NCBI RefSeq assembly: GCF_900142005.1
Contig: NZ_FQZL01000005.1
Location: 248,001-312,000, forward strand
Length of the DNA stretch: 64,000 bases
Direction of reading: 5' to 3'
Source: Dethiosulfatibacter aminovorans DSM 17477
GTDB taxonomy: Bacteria; Bacillota; Clostridia; Tissierellales; Dethiosulfatibacteraceae
In this document: positions 61,011 through 64,000 of the stretch, in pieces
Layout: each line of letters begins with the position of its first letter
Position numbering within the stretch: the first letter of the stretch is position 1
Notes under the pieces: generated by a model
Database searches by the model: none
Seen by the model: only the letters and a program-made list of their open reading frames with translations
What the model was told of the DNA's origin: nothing
Position numbers and translations under genes: made by a program

Positions 61011-61955
61011 CTATATGAAAAGCCCCAGCACTATTGTTGCAAGATAAGACACACAAATCAGCATGAAATTCTTTATTGAAAGGCTGAATGTGTGTTTTTT
61101 TGTTTGCTTGAAATAGAAAAGCCTCAGGTTGACAGTAAGAGGATATACTGTGAGCAGAGTCAACAGTGAAAAAATCGGAACAGCCCTTAGAATGACTGAA
61201 AACACTATTGCTGCATATGATATGAAATACAGGGCTGAAAAAAGCCTCAGGGATTGTTCCTTGCCTATGTATAGGGGCAGGGTGTGTCTCGCGTTCTCCC
61301 TGTCGTCTTCCATGTCACAGATATTGTTTGCCAGCATTATGTTTGAAATTGACAAGGTACATGGCAATGAAACCGCGAAGACGATAATTATCTCAAATAT
61401 ATCAAATCTGAGTGAATGGTATAGTCCGTTATAAGATAGTTTAAGGAAGCTGTTTATGTCCAAGTGTATATAAACAGAAAGAAATATGATGACAAAACCC
61501 ATGAAAAATCCCGAGAATATTTCTCCGAAGGGGGTCCTGTTTATCGGTACCGGCCCCCAAGTGTAAAGTATCCCGATGCAAAATGATACGATTCCGATTA
61601 TCAGAACTATGATATTTGTGTTAATTGCAAGGATTATGCCTGATGCTACAGCAATGGTGAGAAGTGTGAAAATAACAGTTTTCACAGATGTTTCAGTAAG
61701 GTTGTTCCGTACTATTGAGTTGTGGATTTCAAAACCGTACCCTTCCCTCTTTTTTGCATTCCTGTAGTCCATATAATTGTTTACTGCCGTTGTCGTCATG
61801 TCGAAGGACAGCAGTGAAACGAACATGAGAACGAAATTACTGAATTTGAAGTTGCCGTATCTGTAGATGCAGAATATTGTACCGGTCATGAATGGAATCA
61901 TGCTGGCAAGTTTTGTCTGTATTTCAACAAGTTTTAGAAAGCCCTTTAATGTCAT
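61011..61955 (-). CDS. UbiA family prenyltransferase (MenA/DmkA-like)
   Basis: The 314-residue membrane enzyme has 8-9 helices and both Asp-rich motifs of the UbiA family, NNYMDYRNAKKRE (about 60) and NNICDMEDDREN (about 210). It should join a polyprenyl chain to an aromatic acid such as dihydroxynaphthoate to make a demethylmenaquinone-type quinone. AGGAGG at 61960-61965 makes ATG 61955 the start, seven codons inside the longer frame. It is followed upstream by an FMN-lipoprotein gene on the same strand and NDH-2 beyond, an electron-transfer grouping. Confidence 0.9.
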   Translation of the reverse strand: MTLKGFLKLVEIQTKLASMIPFMTGTIFCIYRYGNFKFSNFVLMFVSLLSFDMTTTAVNNYMDYRNAKKREGYGFEIHNSIVRNNLTETSVKTVIFTLLTIAVASGIILAINTNIIVLIIGIVSFCIGILYTWGPVPINRTPFGEIFSGFFMGFVIIFLSVYIHLDINSFLKLSYNGLYHSLRFDIFEIIIVFAVSLPCTLSISNIMLANNICDMEDDRENARHTLPLYIGKEQSLRLFSALYFISYAAIVFSVILRAVPIFSLLTLLTVYPLTVNLRLFYFKQTKKHTFSLSIKNFMLICVSYLATIVLGLFI

Positions 61956-62078
61956 ATGCTCCTCCTGTTTAGCCATTGATATATAAAGTGCATTATGCAG
62001 AATCCTTATTCCATTATAACAGAAAAATCAATATGATTTCACGTATAATGTTAATGAATAAGAAAACAGCTTCAAATA

Positions 62079-62104
62079 TAAAGACACCGGCTAGCCGGTG
62101 CCTT
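62079..62104 (-). terminator. terminator of the FMN-lipoprotein gene
   Basis: CACCGGC-TAGCCGGTG palindromic stem followed on the minus strand by TCTTTATATTT. Confidence 0.75.
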
Positions 62105-62117
62105 GTATACTTTGAGT

Positions 62118-63056
62118 TTATTGGAATGCCTTAGTGAATAGTTCTTCCATCTGGTTTACATGGATTGTAACTCCAGCTATGCTGTCGGTGTGACCTTCTT
62201 CGTCGATGTAGTTGATTTCGAATCCCTGGTTTGCAACTACGAATTCACCGGCTTTTTCAGCCTGTTCAAACCATCCGAATTCGGAACCGGATTGTTCCTT
62301 CATTCCGTATTCGAATCCGAGTCCTTTTTTGTCTACAGGATCGCCGTCTTCATCAACTTCTGTTATGGACTGTGAATTGAAATTTGCATCGACTATTGTG
62401 CCGTTGACTACTATGAACTGACTCATGTATTGCCAACCCTTGTCATCAGGTTCGAGGACCGACATTGGATATCCGTCTTCATACATTCCTTCGGGAACCG
62501 GATCGGATGACAATGCTTTCTCTGCAAGGTCAAAGAACTCTATTACATGAATTGATACGCCAGCTATTGCATCGGTATGCCCTTCATCGTCAGAGTAGAA
62601 TCCATCAGCTGGTACGGGAGATTGCATTTCGAGGAGATAATTTTCTGCTGCTTCCGCCTGTTCATGCCATTCTGCTTGGGCGTCGCCGAATGCAACCATT
62701 CCATAGTTACCTTCCATGGAAAGTGTTTTCTTGTCTTGTTCGGGTACTCTGTTCGTTCCATTCCATAGAGCCTTTGTTATCTTTCCGTCTTCAACAGTTA
62801 TTACTGCGTGGTATTTCCATCCATTGCCGGCAAAATCGTCTTCAGAGGCGAAGTAGATGCCGTCTGCGTACATCACTGCAGGCTCCTCGGCGGGCTCTTC
62901 TGCAGGTTCCTCAACAGGCTCCTCTTCTGGTTCCACAGCTGGTTCCTCAGTTGGTTCCTCAGTTGGTTCTTCAGCAGGTTCCTCTTTGGGCGTGCAGGCT
63001 ACAGTTAGTGAAAAAAGCATTAAAACAATCAATAATACTGCCAATAATTTTTTCAT
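62118..63056 (-). CDS. PplA-like lipoprotein with two FMN-binding domains
   Basis: The 312-residue protein has a lipobox (LTVAC, Cys21), a 40-residue linker of EEPA/EEPT repeats, and two similar domains (about 62-180 and 188-312). Each ends in a GHTD-x-IAGV-S/T-I motif (Ser168 and Thr297) that matches the D-x-x-(A/S)-G-(A/V)-(S/T) site where ApbE-type enzymes attach FMN to a Ser or Thr. Listeria PplA has the same plan: signal, linker, two flavinylated domains. It probably carries electrons outside the membrane. It is a single-gene unit with its own terminator. Confidence 0.85.
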   Translation of the reverse strand: MKKLLAVLLIVLMLFSLTVACTPKEEPAEEPTEEPTEEPAVEPEEEPVEEPAEEPAEEPAVMYADGIYFASEDDFAGNGWKYHAVITVEDGKITKALWNGTNRVPEQDKKTLSMEGNYGMVAFGDAQAEWHEQAEAAENYLLEMQSPVPADGFYSDDEGHTDAIAGVSIHVIEFFDLAEKALSSDPVPEGMYEDGYPMSVLEPDDKGWQYMSQFIVVNGTIVDANFNSQSITEVDEDGDPVDKKGLGFEYGMKEQSGSEFGWFEQAEKAGEFVVANQGFEINYIDEEGHTDSIAGVTIHVNQMEELFTKAFQ

Positions 63057-63301
63057 AGTTCTCCTCCCTATTGAATTTAATGTATGTATATTTTATATCA
63101 TTCATTAATCAAATACAAGAAAAACGACAAATAAATAACGAAATTATATGGGCATAAGTTTATTAAATTAACTATATGGGTATAATACCAAATCATATTA
63201 GGCATATGACGATTTGACTTAAAATAAATTGTTTGAGGCGGTTCGTTGTGATATAATGAATATTAATTGTAAATATGCATAAAATCATACGGGAGGTAGT
63301 C

Positions 63302-64000
63302 ATGCCAACTAAGATAGTTATTATAGGCGGAAGTTATGCCGGAGTGAAAGCCGGAAAGACTCTTCACAAGAAATTCAAGGACAATGATGATGTTCAGATA
63401 ACATTGATTGACAAAAATCCATACCATACCCTCATGACTGAGCTTCACGAGGTGGCCGGACACAGGACTGAGCCGGATTCCATAAAGATAGATCTTTTCA
63501 AGATATTTGCAGGCAGGAAAGTGGATGTGGTGATTGACGAGATCAGGGATATCGACTTTGAAAAACAGGTGCTAAGGTCTGATGGGAATGAATATTCATA
63601 TGACTATCTAATAATAGCTGCGGGAAACGAAGCAAACTTCTTTGGTACAAAGGGTGCCGAGGAGCATGCATTCACCCTGTGGTCATATGAGGATGCCATA
63701 AGGATAAGACAGCATGTCGAAGAGATGTTCTTCAAGGCATCCTATGAAAATGATTATGAGAAAAGAAAAAAATTCCTGACATTTGCAGTATGTGGAGGGG
63801 GCTTCACGGGTGTTGAGATGGCAGGCGAACTTGGCGAGGCCAAGAAGCACCTAAGTGAGAAATACGGCATCGATAAGTCAGAAGTGACTATATACAATAT
63901 AGAGGCTCTTGACAGGATACTCAATATGCTTGAATCGGACGACCAGGTTAGAACGGTTGAGGACAAGTACTACAGAAGGCTTGGAATTGAGCTTCTGAAG
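63302..64000 (+). CDS. NAD(P)/FAD-dependent oxidoreductase, NDH-2-like (partial)
   Basis: The first 233 codons of an FAD-dependent dehydrogenase run off the right edge. Visible are the FAD motif IIGGSYAGVKAGKTL (residues 7-21), YDYLIIAAGNEANFFG (about 102) and the NAD motif VCGGGFTGVEMAGELGEA (about 163). This is the type II NADH dehydrogenase family, which passes electrons from NADH to quinone at the membrane face. GGGAGGTAGTC precedes the ATG. It faces away from the PplA-like gene. The C-terminal part, which would show a membrane extension, is not in the window. Confidence 0.88.
   Translation, partial: MPTKIVIIGGSYAGVKAGKTLHKKFKDNDDVQITLIDKNPYHTLMTELHEVAGHRTEPDSIKIDLFKIFAGRKVDVVIDEIRDIDFEKQVLRSDGNEYSYDYLIIAAGNEANFFGTKGAEEHAFTLWSYEDAIRIRQHVEEMFFKASYENDYEKRKKFLTFAVCGGGFTGVEMAGELGEAKKHLSEKYGIDKSEVTIYNIEALDRILNMLESDDQVRTVEDKYYRRLGIELLK

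Noticed and set aside
62465..63058. 197-codon plus-strand ORF rich in Leu/Gln/Arg, and the repeated GAACC-type DNA near 62880-62990
   Set aside because: The repeats are the reverse strand of the EEPA/EEPT linker of the FMN lipoprotein; not a CRISPR or a separate gene.

Overview
The window is low-GC DNA with strong AGGAGG ribosome-binding sites, frequent TTG start codons, single-membrane lipoproteins, PFOR, class III ribonucleotide reductase and many sigma-54 elements. This fits an anaerobic, amino-acid- and organic-acid-fermenting Firmicute (Clostridia/Tissierellia-like). I cannot name the genus. I found no rRNA, tRNA, IS element, phage or CRISPR array; most of the sequence is ordinary chromosome dense in transport and catabolic genes.

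Region 1 (1-9000): a FadR-type GntR regulator (340), an IlvD/Edd dehydratase, a GntP permease and PFOR. Tandem GGTATACC/GGTACACC operators sit inside the -35/-10 spacers of the ilvD, gntP and por promoters, with one more site beside gntR. This is a small self-contained regulon, probably for sugar-acid or hydroxy-acid conversion to pyruvate and acetyl-CoA. Region 2 (9-22 kb): an AtoE transporter with a RocR-like sigma-54 activator, an SLC13 carrier, an amidohydrolase, BrnQ, YfcC and two M20 hydrolases. Four -24/-12 promoters and GTAAAAATT repeats suggest one local sigma-54 regulon for amino-acid or amide use. Region 3 (21.8-26.2 kb): a VTC-type polyphosphate polymerase, a DUF4956 protein and an OmpR-type two-component system, preceded by PhoP-box-like direct repeats. 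Region 4 (26.2-37.3 kb): a PrpR-like regulator lacking the sigma-54 contact loop faces an eight-gene operon (DUF1537 kinase, Fe-ADH, DapA-family lyase, PdxA2, TAXI-TRAP transporter, YhcH, cytoplasmic sialidase-like protein). Three TGTTTC-N5-GAAACA operators lie between them. Region 5 (37.5-42.6 kb): a sigma-54 activator, its GATGC-N6-GCATC sites, a -24/-12 promoter, and an operon of dehydrogenase, AtoE and a BKACE enzyme, apparently for a free beta-hydroxy acid. Region 6 (42.7-45.9 kb): nrdDG under a cobalamin riboswitch. Region 7 (46-47.4 kb): three csp paralogues, each with the same structured 5' leader.

Region 8 (47.4-55.9 kb): a 111-codon gene with an in-frame TGA in a CxxU motif (candidate selenoprotein), a YtvI-like permease, a MocR regulator facing an ECF S component, small housekeeping genes, one decayed gene, and AbgT with an M20 peptidase. 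Region 9 (56-60.2 kb): a peptide-type binding lipoprotein with an extra C-terminal domain, a histidine kinase and a response regulator, with no ABC permease. This looks like a three-component sensor. Region 10 (60.3-64 kb): a UbiA prenyltransferase, a two-domain flavinylatable lipoprotein and an NDH-2 that runs off the edge; together they resemble the core of a Listeria-type flavin-based extracellular electron transfer locus.

The most novel points are the candidate selenoprotein, the sensor lipoprotein/kinase/regulator trio, the three independent operator codes, and the repeated csp leader RNA.
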